Shown piece after piece: positions 1-10,905 of a stretch of DNA of 64,000 nucleotides. The DNA lies in contig NC_088301.1 of NCBI RefSeq assembly GCF_032854445.1, positions 5,690,044 through 5,754,043 on the forward strand. Direction: 5' to 3'. Origin of the DNA: Liolophura sinensis (Eukaryota; Mollusca; Polyplacophora; Chitonida; Chitonidae). How positions within the stretch are numbered: position 1 is the first letter of the stretch; every line of letters starts with the position of its first letter. Position numbers and translations under genes: made by a program. A model generated the notes under the pieces. That model did no database searches. It saw nothing but the letters and a program-made list of their open reading frames with translations, and was not told where the DNA came from.

Positions 1-1032
1 AAGTTGCACTGCTGAGCGCGGCTGAATCTATGAGTCGCAACAGACATTTGTATATCAACCGTCAACCCAGATGGATGTTCTAGAGCAAGAATTACAAAGT
101 CAGTTTCCAAAATGACGTTTAACACAACCTATCAAAGAAGTAAGAAAGTGTATGAAGTACGAAAATAGCAGTAAAATAGCAGGTATAGTATATGCCGTAT
201 ATATCACCGGGGAGTTGTAATAAAAAGCATTATGCTGAGTAAGACGTTGTGAGATTGTAATATAATGAACGCTTCTTTGTCATGTGAAAAAAAATCCACA
301 CTACACAACAGAAAACATTGTCAGAATGCTTTCTGTTGGATTTCTGTTGAACACAGAAACATCACGCCGCACGTGACGGAAATCACAAGCAGAATGCGTC
401 TTGCTGAACACTGTCCATGTCATCACTATGCAAGGTTTATCTGTTGAATAGAAGGGAAAGCAGTAGCGGGAATGCGCCCTGTTGAACTTTGCTGATGTCA
501 TTTTTGTGTAGAATAACGGTAACACGGATAACAGTAGCAGGAAGCTCCCCACAAAACTTTACTGAAACGTTTGCCACGTAGAGTCATTATTCCGGAAATA
601 AGAAAATGCAGTAGCTTAACGCGATCTACTAAACACTGCTGGTATGGTCACTACATGTATATAAACAATAGCTGTCTTACAAAACTTAAGTTGTTTCCTG
701 TTGTTTCCACTGGTGATATCACCGTCTCATTGTGCGTTTTAAAATCCTAATAATTTTATAACAGCTTTAAAACATATTTTCAGGAAAGAATTGAACACGT
801 AATAAGTCGCGTGGCCAATTTTTTGTGCAGTTGAAATAATCTGTTTTTTTGTAAGCAAACTTGTCATGCAATCTGTGGAAGAACTAATGTCGCAGGTTGA
901 TTTTAACTCCAGTTTCCTTAATCTGTCGCCTATTATAGACATAGTATTATATTGTTAAACAGGTGGCGCTGTTTACACCCGCTGGGGAAGAAAAGTATGT
1001 CCTGGCCATGCAACTATGTTGTACGGAGGTAT

Positions 1033-1262
1033 GTTTGTATGTATGCTTTGGGTTTAACGTCGCACTTAACAATTTTTTTTAGTGATATGACGACGAAAAG
1101 TCATTATGTGTGTGTACATGTACTGTGTGTTCCTGAGGCCGGGCTCTAATCTCTAAGTGCTGAGCGCTAAGCAAGCCAACAACAAGTACCATTTTTAAAG
1201 TCTTTGGTCTCCCGGATTCGAGGCGGACCCTCTAACCATTTTACCACTGAAGCGGTCAGTTC
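1033..1262 (-). repeat. Diverged tRNA-derived SINE, family B
   Basis: The left edge resembles the family B tail (ctttgggtttaacgtcgcac, then a tatgacgacga motif) and the right end resembles a tRNA read on the minus strand (ggattcgaggcggaccctct followed by an A-box-like end). It is much more diverged than the copy at 18945-19318. An identical copy lies at 7353-7582 in the duplicated unit. Confidence 0.6.
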
Positions 1263-1377
1263 TATCCACGTAATACTGAGTCGTTCTTACTACCCTACTT
1301 GTGGTTTACCCTTTTCTCTCACAAACTCCACATAGTGTTGTAAGGGAAAAATCTCTCTGTACTTTCGTTTCACTCAT

Positions 1378-1545
1378 CTCTGCGGAATTATATTGGAAGA
1401 TCTAACGCCAACCTGCGGATTGTCGTGCATTTCCCCTCGGTTTCCCGGTTGCCTCCCAACATAATGCTGGCCGCCGTCGTATAAGTGAAATGTTCTTGAG
1501 TACTGCGTAAAACACTCATCAAGTAAATAACATACATAAACAAAG
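1378..1545 (+). repeat. SINE family A fragment
   Basis: This is a 5'-truncated family A SINE, recognised by the conserved core ataatgctggccgccgtcgt, the stretch ataagtgaaatgttcttgag, and the end gtaaaacactcatcaagtaaa. The duplicate lies at 7698-7865. Confidence 0.75.
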
Positions 1546-1627
1546 GAATATACGATTTCCACATAACGGTATTTAATGACAAATTCCTTTCTAAACTGTG
1601 GTGGGAAAACTCTTATCCGATTTCCAT

Positions 1628-1705
1628 TTCTTTATTTGATTGGTGTTTCACGTCGGACTCAAGAATATGTCATTTATACGACGGCGGCCAACATTATGAA
1701 GATGC
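1628..1705 (-). repeat. SINE family A 3' fragment
   Basis: The sequence tttatttgattggtgtttca followed by cgtcggactcaagaatatgt and acgacggcggccaacattat is the 3' end of a family A SINE on the minus strand. It faces the fragment at 1378-1545. The duplicate lies at 7948-8025. Confidence 0.7.
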
Positions 1706-2073
1706 TGTCTGATTTCTAAACGTCTAAAAAGTTAGTTCTATGGACACCCTATGTATCATAAATGTACAAAAATGCAGGCGAGACAGACTTCTTATTTCGA
1801 GGTTGAGCTGAAAATAAATGCCATTTTACTGCATAAAACAAAGATGAAAGCAGGAAGTAAGAGTTCTGGATAAAACTGCGACATATATTTTCGTAATTTT
1901 ACATAAGTGGTACTACATATTTGAAACAATACTTAGAAATTGTGGTAAATATGTAGGAACACCAAAATGACAAGAACAACATCGCTGGATGAAACGGGAT
2001 CATGACTGCAAAACTCCCTACGAGATTAAATATACACAACTATAGCAAACATTTACTTCATAAATTAAACAGG

Positions 2074-2500
2074 TCACGCTTGAGTAAATCTACCATACCT
2101 TAAATTCAGCTTAGGTAAATACAATTACTGTTTATTTTTTTTTTAAATAAAAAAATCAACTGAACTCTCAGTTAATGCACATGCATTGATAATTCATCAC
2201 ATTGGACAACTGCCTTAAAGACATTTTCCTGTGGATTTTTGTAAAAATCCATGTTCGCTAATCAAATCAAATTGTCCTTTTTTGACAAGAACTCAAATTA
2301 TTCCCGTTAAAAAAATATCATCGTACCTGTACCATTTACAGCTTTAAAAGGATTGTTAATTTTGAACTGAAAAAAATGCACTAATTTTAGCATCGCTTAA
2401 AAAAATCAAAGTCTATAGACACAGGGATCACAACTGTGACACAACCTACTGATGAGTATGTATAATATTTAATACATAACAGATAGATGTTCAACGTTTT
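2074..2500. other. No gene seen
   Basis: AT-rich sequence with several poly-A and poly-T runs. No conserved frame or repeat family is recognised. Confidence 0.4.
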
Positions 2501-2533
2501 GGTTACTGATCAAGGCTGGAATTGACTTTGCAG

Positions 2534-2558
2534 GGAATTGCGGAGCCGCCATTGGTTG
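2534..2558 (+). other. Candidate 25-nt microexon
   Basis: The core ggaattgcggagccgccatt is preceded by a polypyrimidine-rich acceptor (gactttgcag) and followed by a consensus donor (gtgagt). The same 25 nt with one substitution occurs at 25655-25679, again between an acceptor (tttttcag) and a donor (gtaagt). Read in phase 0 it gives GIAEPPLV and ends in phase 1, which matches the phase-1 acceptor of the collagen C4-like exon at 8794. That link is only phase-compatible, not shown. Its own product is not recognised, and a dispersed repeat is the main alternative. Confidence 0.35.
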
Positions 2559-2607
2559 GTGAGTAATTGATTAGCTACGTTTTGGTGATGAGCAGAGATT
2601 GTAGAGA

Positions 2608-2886
2608 AATACATTTATTTATTTATTTATTTGATTGGTGTTTTACGCCGTATTCAAAAAGTATTTCACTTTTGCGACGGTGGCCAGCATTATGGTGGGT
2701 GGAAACCGGGCAGAGCCCGGGGGAAACCCACGACCATCCGCAGGTTGTTGTCAGACCTTTCCACGTACGACCAGAGAGGAAGCCAGTATGAGCTGGACTT
2801 GAACTCACAGCGACCGAATTAATGACAGACCCCTGGATCATCAGGCTAAGCTAACGCGCTAACAAACTAAACCACGGAGGCCCCCT
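2608..2886 (-). repeat. Full-length tRNA-derived SINE, family A
   Basis: On the minus strand it begins with a tRNA-like head (ggttagcgcg-type A box, then gagttcaagtccagctc as B box). It continues through the conserved core with cgtgggtttcccccgggctc, then accataatgctggccaccg, and ends in an A/T tail of taaata units (tttatttatttattt on the plus strand). Compared with the other copies here it is nearly complete. Confidence 0.88.
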
Positions 2887-4130
2887 GAAGAAATGAAGAA
2901 AATGGAGTGAAGTGAAAGTTAGATTCGGCTATAAGCACATATATATGACGACATATTAGCTGGTTCGTATGATACGAGTAGTTCAGGGTGGGTTTCGTGT
3001 TTTTTGCCCTATAACATGAACAATAACATAACAGCCACAGATAAATGGCACTTCTTGACTATATAGGTCATCAGTTCAGGTGTATATGTGTATCTACTTA
3101 TTCACAAACACCTGGTAAGGCTCGAAATAACGTCAAGCCACCAGCAGTGTGTGGAGGAAATATTTCAGTCTCATATACCATACATTTGGCTGTCGATGTT
3201 CAATTGGTTTCATCAGGTCTTTAGTCACGATTTACGATGGCGGAAGTGTAAAAACCTAAAAACAAAGAAGGCTGATACCATAAACAGTGGCTACACTAGA
3301 AAAGATTGGTGGCTAGAGGCCGGTTCGGAGGCGGCTCGGACGTTTATAGCAGCGAAAAGAGGAGATAAACTAAGCTGGCTTCATCTCATCCTCCAGTTTT
3401 GGTGGCCTAAATTAGAATGGTTTTCGACGGTGCAAACTCAAAAAGGGAAATGTTGGCTCAGTTGCATACTAATTCTCGATGTGACAGGTGACAGTAAAAA
3501 AGAAAAAAATTAGAAACATAACTGATAAGAGCGATAAAACCGGGGTTCATGACGTCTGTTGTGTTTTTAACACAGCTCAAAGATTTACCGTTGTACAACT
3601 GTAAAAGTTTTCTGTCACATGACATGCAAATATGGGGAAAACGTTTTTCGTAAATTGTGGCAAATTATAAATTGCTGGAAGACTATAAGACCAGATTCGT
3701 CCGGTAAAATCGGATAGAATCTTGAAATTCCAATTTTTTTCTCACATGAAATCACTTTCGCTGTATCAGATAAATATGCTATATTGAAGTCAATCAGATA
3801 TGATTTTATTAAGAAAATTTATATCAGATGCATGATTTCATATCAAATGAATATGAACGCCAGATCTGCTAACTGAGAACACCAAAAGTTTTGCTCACCA
3901 ATGGTTATCTCAAGGTCTACTACAGTCCTGGAAAAATGTTTGGAATATTGGTGAATTTCACACCATCTCCACGAAGAGCGTGGTTCGTTGCGTTCAGGTC
4001 AATAATCTGTCGATTGGTTTCACTTGGACTAGTCTCTATGATGCATTATCAATAGTTTCCTCAAACCAAAACATTTCTAAATGTTATAGGAGACGAGTTT
4101 TTCACGATATTCTGAAAGCGCCCCAAACAA
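2887..4130. other. No confident gene
   Basis: An open frame of 141 codons lies at 3088-3513 (+). It has no family motif, signal peptide or supporting context and is treated as chance. The rest is AT-rich and holds nothing recognisable. Confidence 0.4.
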
Positions 4131-4136
4131 ATGCAG

Positions 4137-5398
4137 AAATTCAGTGAAACCCATGTATTTTATTACGAGCTGTAACTTTTATTCGATTGGAAATATGTCT
4201 GCAATACTTGGTAAGTTAAATATGCAAAACACTAACAATACAGAAAATTAATTTAGTACTTGGTGTGCCCACCCCTCGCATTGTACAATGCGCGCACACG
4301 TCTTGGCATACTGGCAACTAAGGAAGTCAAAGTTTCTTCCGGTATATCTCTCCAGCAAGTGAGCACAGCACGAGTTAGTTCAGCCACGTTCGTTGGGGCT
4401 TCATCCAGGTTATTCAACCCACGGGAAACTTCCGCCCACAAGTTCTCAATTGGGTTCATATCCGGTGAAATGGCTGGCCACTGCATGTGCTCAACACCCT
4501 CCTGTTCCAGAAAATTCCGTATCAGTTCGGTCCGGTGCGACGTGGCGTTGTCGTCCTGATACACAAAGTTTGCCCTGAATTGTTGCCGAGCAAATGGGAG
4601 CATTATCGTTTCCAGAATCCGTTGATATTGGTGCTGGTTCATGAGTCCATCCAAGACGTGCAGGTCGCATTTACCAGTGCTATGAAAAGCACCCCAGACG
4701 GTGACCCCACCGCCCCCGCCTTGGACTCTGGGAATGATGCAATCTTCGTTCAGAGCCTCGTGAGCCTGACGACGCACCATCACACGGCCATCTTCCCGGT
4801 ACACGACAAAACGAGACTCATCATTGAATATCACGTGTCGCCAGTGTCCCACCTGCCAGTTCAGGTGTTCCCGCGCCCAGGATAAGCGTGCCTGGCGGTG
4901 TCGACGCTGTAGCAAAGGCTTCCTCTTAGGCCTCCTTACCAAATACCCAGCAGTCAACAGTCTGGATCGCACTAAGCGGCTTGACACAGGAGTATTGGTA
5001 AATCTCATCCAGTCAGCGCGTATCTGGTTGGAGCTCTTCGTACGGCCATTGCGGCAAAGTCTCACCAGATACCGGTCCTCTCTCTCGGTGGTCTTTCCTG
5101 GCCGACCAGACCTCGGTCTAGGCGTCGGCACACCCGTCTGTCGGTGTCGCTTAAAGATTTAAGAGAGACGGCTCCCTGAGTGACACCAAGAGCTGCTGCA
5201 ATGTCCTTCTGTTTTGCTATAGCCAGGCTCATACCAACGATACGGTTGCAGACTGCAGCACTCATTTGACGTCTCATGATCACAGCAGTATTGTTGGAAA
5301 CACTCTGGAGCACTGGCATGCCTTAACCGAGCTTTTGTAAGAGTTACAAGGTTAAATTATAATCACGTCTGCGTACATGACTTTTTCACTGAGAAATG
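4137..5398 (-). mobile_element. Tc1/mariner-family DNA transposon, degenerate
   Basis: The element is bounded by candidate terminal inverted repeats. The left end (4137-4160) reads atttcagtgaaacccatgta, and the inverse of 5371-5398 reads atttctcagtgaaaaagtca, so they match only imperfectly. Between them is a transposase reading frame on the minus strand. The exact ends and the TA duplication could not be fixed. Confidence 0.65.
4253..5319 (-). pseudogene. Tc1-like DD34E transposase with one frameshift
   Basis: The frame starts at the ATG ending at 5319. It gives a paired-type helix-turn-helix N-terminus (KDIAAALGVTQGAVS), which runs out of frame near 5150, where a T run (cttt before aagcgacac) appears to have one extra base. 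The second frame (from about 5152 down to the stop at 4253) carries the RPRSGRPGKTT linker, the first catalytic Asp in FNDESRF, the second Asp in YQDDNA and the Glu in NPIENLW, with 34 residues between the last two. All three catalytic residues are therefore present and the frameshift is the only evident lesion. The C-terminus ends GGHTKY. It cuts and pastes DNA in the nucleus when functional; this copy should be inactive. Confidence 0.92.
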
Positions 5399-5399
5399 G

Positions 5400-6320
5400 A
5401 TGGTCATGCTTTGTCCCAACTGTAATTTTGCTCAGGTGACACAAGCAATTATGGTGTGTATGAGCTGAAAGGGGACATAATCCACTACATTTTCCACCCA
5501 AACAAGAATGTGTGCATTCAATGTAAGGCGCACAAAAGTATGTTTCTGGTAAATGCTATCATCAGTGAAAACAATATTCCAAACTTTTTTCCAGGACTGT
5601 ATATACTGTATACGTTTTACGCATTTCTGCCATGCTCTTTTACTGGCAGAAATTTTTTAACTTTGAAAACTGCAGAAATGGCGATTTTTTGGCATGTTCT
5701 TCTATCGGTTTACAAAATATTTCTCCTTGCAATCGGGTGAGGCTATTAAAAATATATACCCACTCCCGGTTTTGACAATGTCATTTCCGGTTTTGCAAAA
5801 TTGCAAACCTGGAATCAGGGTGCAAACCTTCATCAGATAGAACTATTTTCCACAATATTTCCTTCCAGTATCTAACCGAAAAAAGTCCTCAAGAACAAAT
5901 TTAACATGCCTAGGCTTTGTGCAACCGTAGTTTAAATTTCATCTCAATCGCACTAGCTATTGTTTTTCGTTTTCCACAAAAGGCAACATGACCGCAAAGT
6001 CAAGTGGTCAAAACTTTCCAAAAGTTGAGGTGCATTTCCTTTTGTTGAGGATACTGTTAACCGCTACAATAGGGATTTAATCCTGTACTGGCCTGCAAGC
6101 GTAAAAATGTTGTACAGAGAGAAAAGAAGTAAGATAATTCAATGAAAACATAGCAAACGACATTGTGACATCTCTATAGATCGACATATGTGTTCACAGT
6201 AGCATGTCTTCAGCTCACTGGTAAATGATGTCCTGAAATTTTGAAGCTTCCTTCCTAGTTTTGATGTTTGGCTGTCTTTGCGTATTTGAATAACTCTGGC
6301 ATAACGGAAAGCAATGGTAG
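5400..6320. other. No gene seen
   Basis: Apart from a 94-codon open frame at 5456-5740 with no recognisable motif, there is nothing supportable between the transposon and the second copy of the 2,073-bp repeat. Confidence 0.4.
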
Positions 6321-8393
6321 AAGTTGCACTGCTGAGCGCGGCTGAATCTATGAGTCGCAACAGACATTTGTATATCAACCGTCAACCCAGATGGATGTTC
6401 TAGAGCAAGAATTACAAAGTCAGTTTCCAAAATGACGTTTAACACAACCTATCAAAGAAGTAAGAAAGTGTATGAAGTACGAAAATAGCAGTAAAATAGC
6501 AGGTATAGTATATGCCGTATATATCACCGGGGAGTTGTAATAAAAAGCATTATGCTGAGTAAGACGTTGTGAGATTGTAATATAATGAACGCTTCTTTGT
6601 CATGTGAAAAAAAATCCACACTACACAACAGAAAACATTGTCAGAATGCTTTCTGTTGGATTTCTGTTGAACACAGAAACATCACGCCGCACGTGACGGA
6701 AATCACAAGCAGAATGCGTCTTGCTGAACACTGTCCATGTCATCACTATGCAAGGTTTATCTGTTGAATAGAAGGGAAAGCAGTAGCGGGAATGCGCCCT
6801 GTTGAACTTTGCTGATGTCATTTTTGTGTAGAATAACGGTAACACGGATAACAGTAGCAGGAAGCTCCCCACAAAACTTTACTGAAACGTTTGCCACGTA
6901 GAGTCATTATTCCGGAAATAAGAAAATGCAGTAGCTTAACGCGATCTACTAAACACTGCTGGTATGGTCACTACATGTATATAAACAATAGCTGTCTTAC
7001 AAAACTTAAGTTGTTTCCTGTTGTTTCCACTGGTGATATCACCGTCTCATTGTGCGTTTTAAAATCCTAATAATTTTATAACAGCTTTAAAACATATTTT
7101 CAGGAAAGAATTGAACACGTAATAAGTCGCGTGGCCAATTTTTTGTGCAGTTGAAATAATCTGTTTTTTTGTAAGCAAACTTGTCATGCAATCTGTGGAA
7201 GAACTAATGTCGCAGGTTGATTTTAACTCCAGTTTCCTTAATCTGTCGCCTATTATAGACATAGTATTATATTGTTAAACAGGTGGCGCTGTTTACACCC
7301 GCTGGGGAAGAAAAGTATGTCCTGGCCATGCAACTATGTTGTACGGAGGTATGTTTGTATGTATGCTTTGGGTTTAACGTCGCACTTAACAATTTTTTTT
7401 AGTGATATGACGACGAAAAGTCATTATGTGTGTGTACATGTACTGTGTGTTCCTGAGGCCGGGCTCTAATCTCTAAGTGCTGAGCGCTAAGCAAGCCAAC
7501 AACAAGTACCATTTTTAAAGTCTTTGGTCTCCCGGATTCGAGGCGGACCCTCTAACCATTTTACCACTGAAGCGGTCAGTTCTATCCACGTAATACTGAG
7601 TCGTTCTTACTACCCTACTTGTGGTTTACCCTTTTCTCTCACAAACTCCACATAGTGTTGTAAGGGAAAAATCTCTCTGTACTTTCGTTTCACTCATCTC
7701 TGCGGAATTATATTGGAAGATCTAACGCCAACCTGCGGATTGTCGTGCATTTCCCCTCGGTTTCCCGGTTGCCTCCCAACATAATGCTGGCCGCCGTCGT
7801 ATAAGTGAAATGTTCTTGAGTACTGCGTAAAACACTCATCAAGTAAATAACATACATAAACAAAGGAATATACGATTTCCACATAACGGTATTTAATGAC
7901 AAATTCCTTTCTAAACTGTGGTGGGAAAACTCTTATCCGATTTCCATTTCTTTATTTGATTGGTGTTTCACGTCGGACTCAAGAATATGTCATTTATACG
8001 ACGGCGGCCAACATTATGAAGATGCTGTCTGATTTCTAAACGTCTAAAAAGTTAGTTCTATGGACACCCTATGTATCATAAATGTACAAAAATGCAGGCG
8101 AGACAGACTTCTTATTTCGAGGTTGAGCTGAAAATAAATGCCATTTTACTGCATAAAACAAAGATGAAAGCAGGAAGTAAGAGTTCTGGATAAAACTGCG
8201 ACATATATTTTCGTAATTTTACATAAGTGGTACTACATATTTGAAACAATACTTAGAAATTGTGGTAAATATGTAGGAACACCAAAATGACAAGAACAAC
8301 ATCGCTGGATGAAACGGGATCATGACTGCAAAACTCCCTACGAGATTAAATATACACAACTATAGCAAACATTTACTTCATAAATTAAACAGG
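6321..8393. repeat. Second copy of the 2,073-bp identical segment
   Basis: It matches 1-2073 without any difference that I found. It carries the same SINE fragments at 7353-7582, 7698-7865 and 7948-8025. The end of identity at 8393 is the right edge of the tandem duplication; the collagen C4-like exon lies just beyond it. Confidence 0.93.
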
Positions 8394-8793
8394 ATGACTA
8401 GTGACAAAACTTCCATGAAAATTCATAAAACCACAAAATATATGAAGACTGACCAAATCTCCCTCATCCTGAATTCACTGCTCAAGTCCTGCTACAGTAG
8501 TAATAATCAACGTTCTAGAAACCTAGATTTTGCTCGACACGAAGCTTGGCATGTGTTAAGAATGATATAGCGTACAACGTTCGTGTTATTGTTTCTATGT
8601 CGTGGCGTATATGTAAGTTCTTTATTCAAGATCGGACTTTTGACGATGATACTTTTTTATTATTTTGTGCCAATGTTTAATAATGTTATAGATAATGCAA
8701 TAATATGCTTTCTTTTTTCAGTATTTGCTCTATTAATGGAAAACATTCTTTGGTAACTAAATACATTATGAAAATGTGGATTCTTTTCTAAAG

Positions 8794-9284
8794 GTGTAAT
8801 GGCAGGATCGCACGTTACCCACAAGGGCTCTGGGGCCAACCAAATGTGTCTACCACTAAATCCACAGTGGAACAAAACCTACTCTGGTTTTCAATCAAAC
8901 TCTTATCTGTATGGTACCGAGTTTGAGCTACAAGGCAATAAAGTGTTTGACCAGACCAATTCCGGCGGAGATTTCTTCCATAACCGGGAGGCCCAGTGTG
9001 CTGTCTGCTATACGCCGGGCAGACCAAGTCACGTGATGATCCCAGCCCGGCTGGAGTGTCCATCAGGATGGACACTGGAGTATCTGGGATTTCTCATGGC
9101 AGAACACTACCGGCATTATAGGTCTGAGTACGTGTGTGTGGATCAGGATCCAGACACCCATCCCGGCACGGCCGCTAACTTAGACGGGAATCTGCTGTAC
9201 GTTGTGGAAGCTAAATGTGGCGCGCTGCCCTGTCCAAACTATGTTGACGGCTATGAGGTTACATGTGTTGTGTGCACAAAATAA
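8794..9284 (+). CDS. Short-chain collagen C4-like protein, terminal exon
   Basis: The reading frame encodes the cysteine-rich C-terminal region typical of proteins annotated as short-chain collagen C4 in molluscs and other invertebrates. Marks include a GSHVTHKGSGANQMCLP segment, a tyrosine-rich middle, an AQCAVCYTP segment, ECPSGWTLEYLGFLMAEHY, YVCVDQDPD and a CVVCTK end. The two CPSG..GSHY..CL-like blocks look like an internal duplication. The frame is open from a splice acceptor (ttcttttctaaag, ending at 8793) with phase 1, so the true protein starts in an exon upstream. The ATG at 8799 is internal and no signal peptide is present. Two overlapping AATAAA signals follow at 9440-9450. The product is likely secreted, with a matrix or adhesive role by family. 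The upstream exons, including any Gly-X-Y repeat, were not found. Confidence 0.85.
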
Positions 9285-9439
9285 ATCAGTACAGACACGA
9301 GCTCTATATTAAACCGGACCCAGATCGGCAAAACTGTTGCTCTATAAGATTTCAAAATCGTTGTACATATTTCTGTCAAAGACCTGCCCAAAGAACAAGT
9401 TTGCTTTTCAGTTTATCAACATTACATTTGTAGGTTTCA

Positions 9440-9450
9440 AATAAAATAAA
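9440..9450 (+). promoter_or_regulatory. Polyadenylation signals for the C4-like gene
   Basis: Two overlapping AATAAA hexamers (aataaaataaa) lie about 160 bp after the stop codon of the C4-like exon, on the same strand. Confidence 0.6.
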
Positions 9451-10790
9451 CAATGCAGCCTTATAGGTCTTGTGACTAATGTTTTGTAGTTCGAGTAATG
9501 TCTAGCCTCATGCATGGTCGGCTACCATCAGTCTTTAAGATGGACATCCACGATCCATGACTGGGCCAAAATCTTTCGTAAAGGCGGTCGTCCTGGTTGT
9601 GCAATGTGAAAGCCATCACGAGCCATTGCTAAATGGCACTTTCGGTAAAGGCCAGTGATTAAGGTTTATATTTATTTCTTCATTGAATTATTGTATAACC
9701 TTTTGGCCAGTTAATGGCAAACCTTCCCGTGTGTGACTCACAGATATGCACAACATACTGGTGGAAGTCACACGAGCGTCGTCGATCGTAGATTGTCTCC
9801 AAGGCCGAACGAACACTGAATGTAGAGAAATGTGCTAATTCAAAGTTCTGTGATCGCCGTGAAAATAAATTAAAAATGCTATATGTGTCTCACTTCACTA
9901 TTGCATTCTACCTACCACTTCCTCTGGACTACGTGGTGTGGATTCACAACATATACATGTACCATGGCTTTAAAGGAGAGTTGTCAGTCATACATGTAAG
10001 AAAACATTAGATGAGTAAGAAATGCAATGAGTGCCTTTTTAACCAGTTTTATTTAAAAAGGAATATGCATAAACACAGACACTGATAAATAAACAAAGTA
10101 ATATTTGGAATTAAACTGTGCTCGTTTTTCAATGTTCAGTCAGATATTAATGTACTCTAGTTACGACAAAAGTCTGCTTTTTTAATATAAAAGATAATAA
10201 CGCTAGCTTACACATGGTATCAGTAAGGGCATCTATGCTGTTATCCCAGGCAATAAACCACTTCAAAGCTTCTATACTCGATCTACGCTCAGCTTCAACA
10301 CAAGAATCTGCGTCAGGACTATACAAGCATCCCGGTCAATTCTAACTTGATGCGTTTATTTCGAGCATATTTAGACGCATGTGACTGTTGGTCATGAGTC
10401 GCAAGGATAGAATAATGACAAGCATTGTCAGTCAAGCGAGTTACACACAGACGTGTATTCACTTATTACATCCATGATGTTCTTCTCGCTACACAATAAC
10501 ATTAAACACCATATCAATCGGATGAGTAGAATGCATAGTCGTTTGACGCAAATCAAACCGACCACTCCTGAGGGGATATATAAAAACACTTGTGTGGTTT
10601 TGTAAACAATTCCTTCATGTCAAAACTCCTAGAAAGTATCTCTTCACACCGACGAAACGTCCACATTATCGTGCACTTTGGGGTATTTGTAAGTTCAGAA
10701 GTAATAACTGCAAGACTAGTCCTTGATTATTGAGACCGATTCTGTATTGTGGAGATATACACTAGTCAGCAAACAGTAGGTTACAACTTC
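9451..10790. other. No gene seen
   Basis: Intergenic, AT-rich sequence without a long open frame, SINE or tandem repeat that I could recognise. Confidence 0.4.
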
Positions 10791-10794
10791 CTCT

Positions 10795-10905
10795 TTAAAT
10801 GTCTTAAGTGTAACTCGACCCAGGACTGACCCTGGATCTACCGCTCCTGGAGCGGGCGCTCCACCAACTGTGGTATCCGAGCCAGTGAGGGGGTGGGGGA
10901 TACCA
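10795..10905 (-). repeat. SINE family B head fragment
   Basis: The stretch acttcctctttaaatgtctt, then tgtaactcgacccaggactg and a gatctaccgctcctggagcg end, matches the tRNA-derived head of family B at 19200-19318 on the minus strand. It abuts the truncated LINE endonuclease. Confidence 0.75.

Larger units (their letters stand above)
1..2073. repeat. 3' part of first copy of a 6.32-kb tandem duplication
   Basis: Every line I compared in this stretch is identical to 6321-8393, an offset of exactly 6,320 bp. Identity stops after the shared bases aaattaaacagg; copy 1 continues tcacgctt and copy 2 continues atgactag. If the copies are adjacent, the unit is 2074-8393 and this stretch is the last third of the previous unit, cut by the window edge. 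It contains SINE remnants and no recognisable gene. The absence of visible substitutions means a very recent duplication or an assembly artefact. Confidence 0.9.
2074..8393. repeat. Complete 6,320-bp tandem duplication unit
   Basis: The unit is inferred from the 2,073-bp repeat at its end (6321-8393) matching 1-2073. Under a simple tandem model the unit starts where copy 1 ends. It carries a candidate 25-nt exon (2534-2558), a full family A SINE (2608-2886) and a Tc1-like transposon (about 4137-5398). The left part of the preceding unit is outside the window, so the model cannot be closed from this sequence. Confidence 0.55.

Noticed and set aside
3088-3513. 141-codon open frame on the plus strand
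   Set aside because: No domain, signal peptide, repeat of motif or conserved copy; composition looks random.
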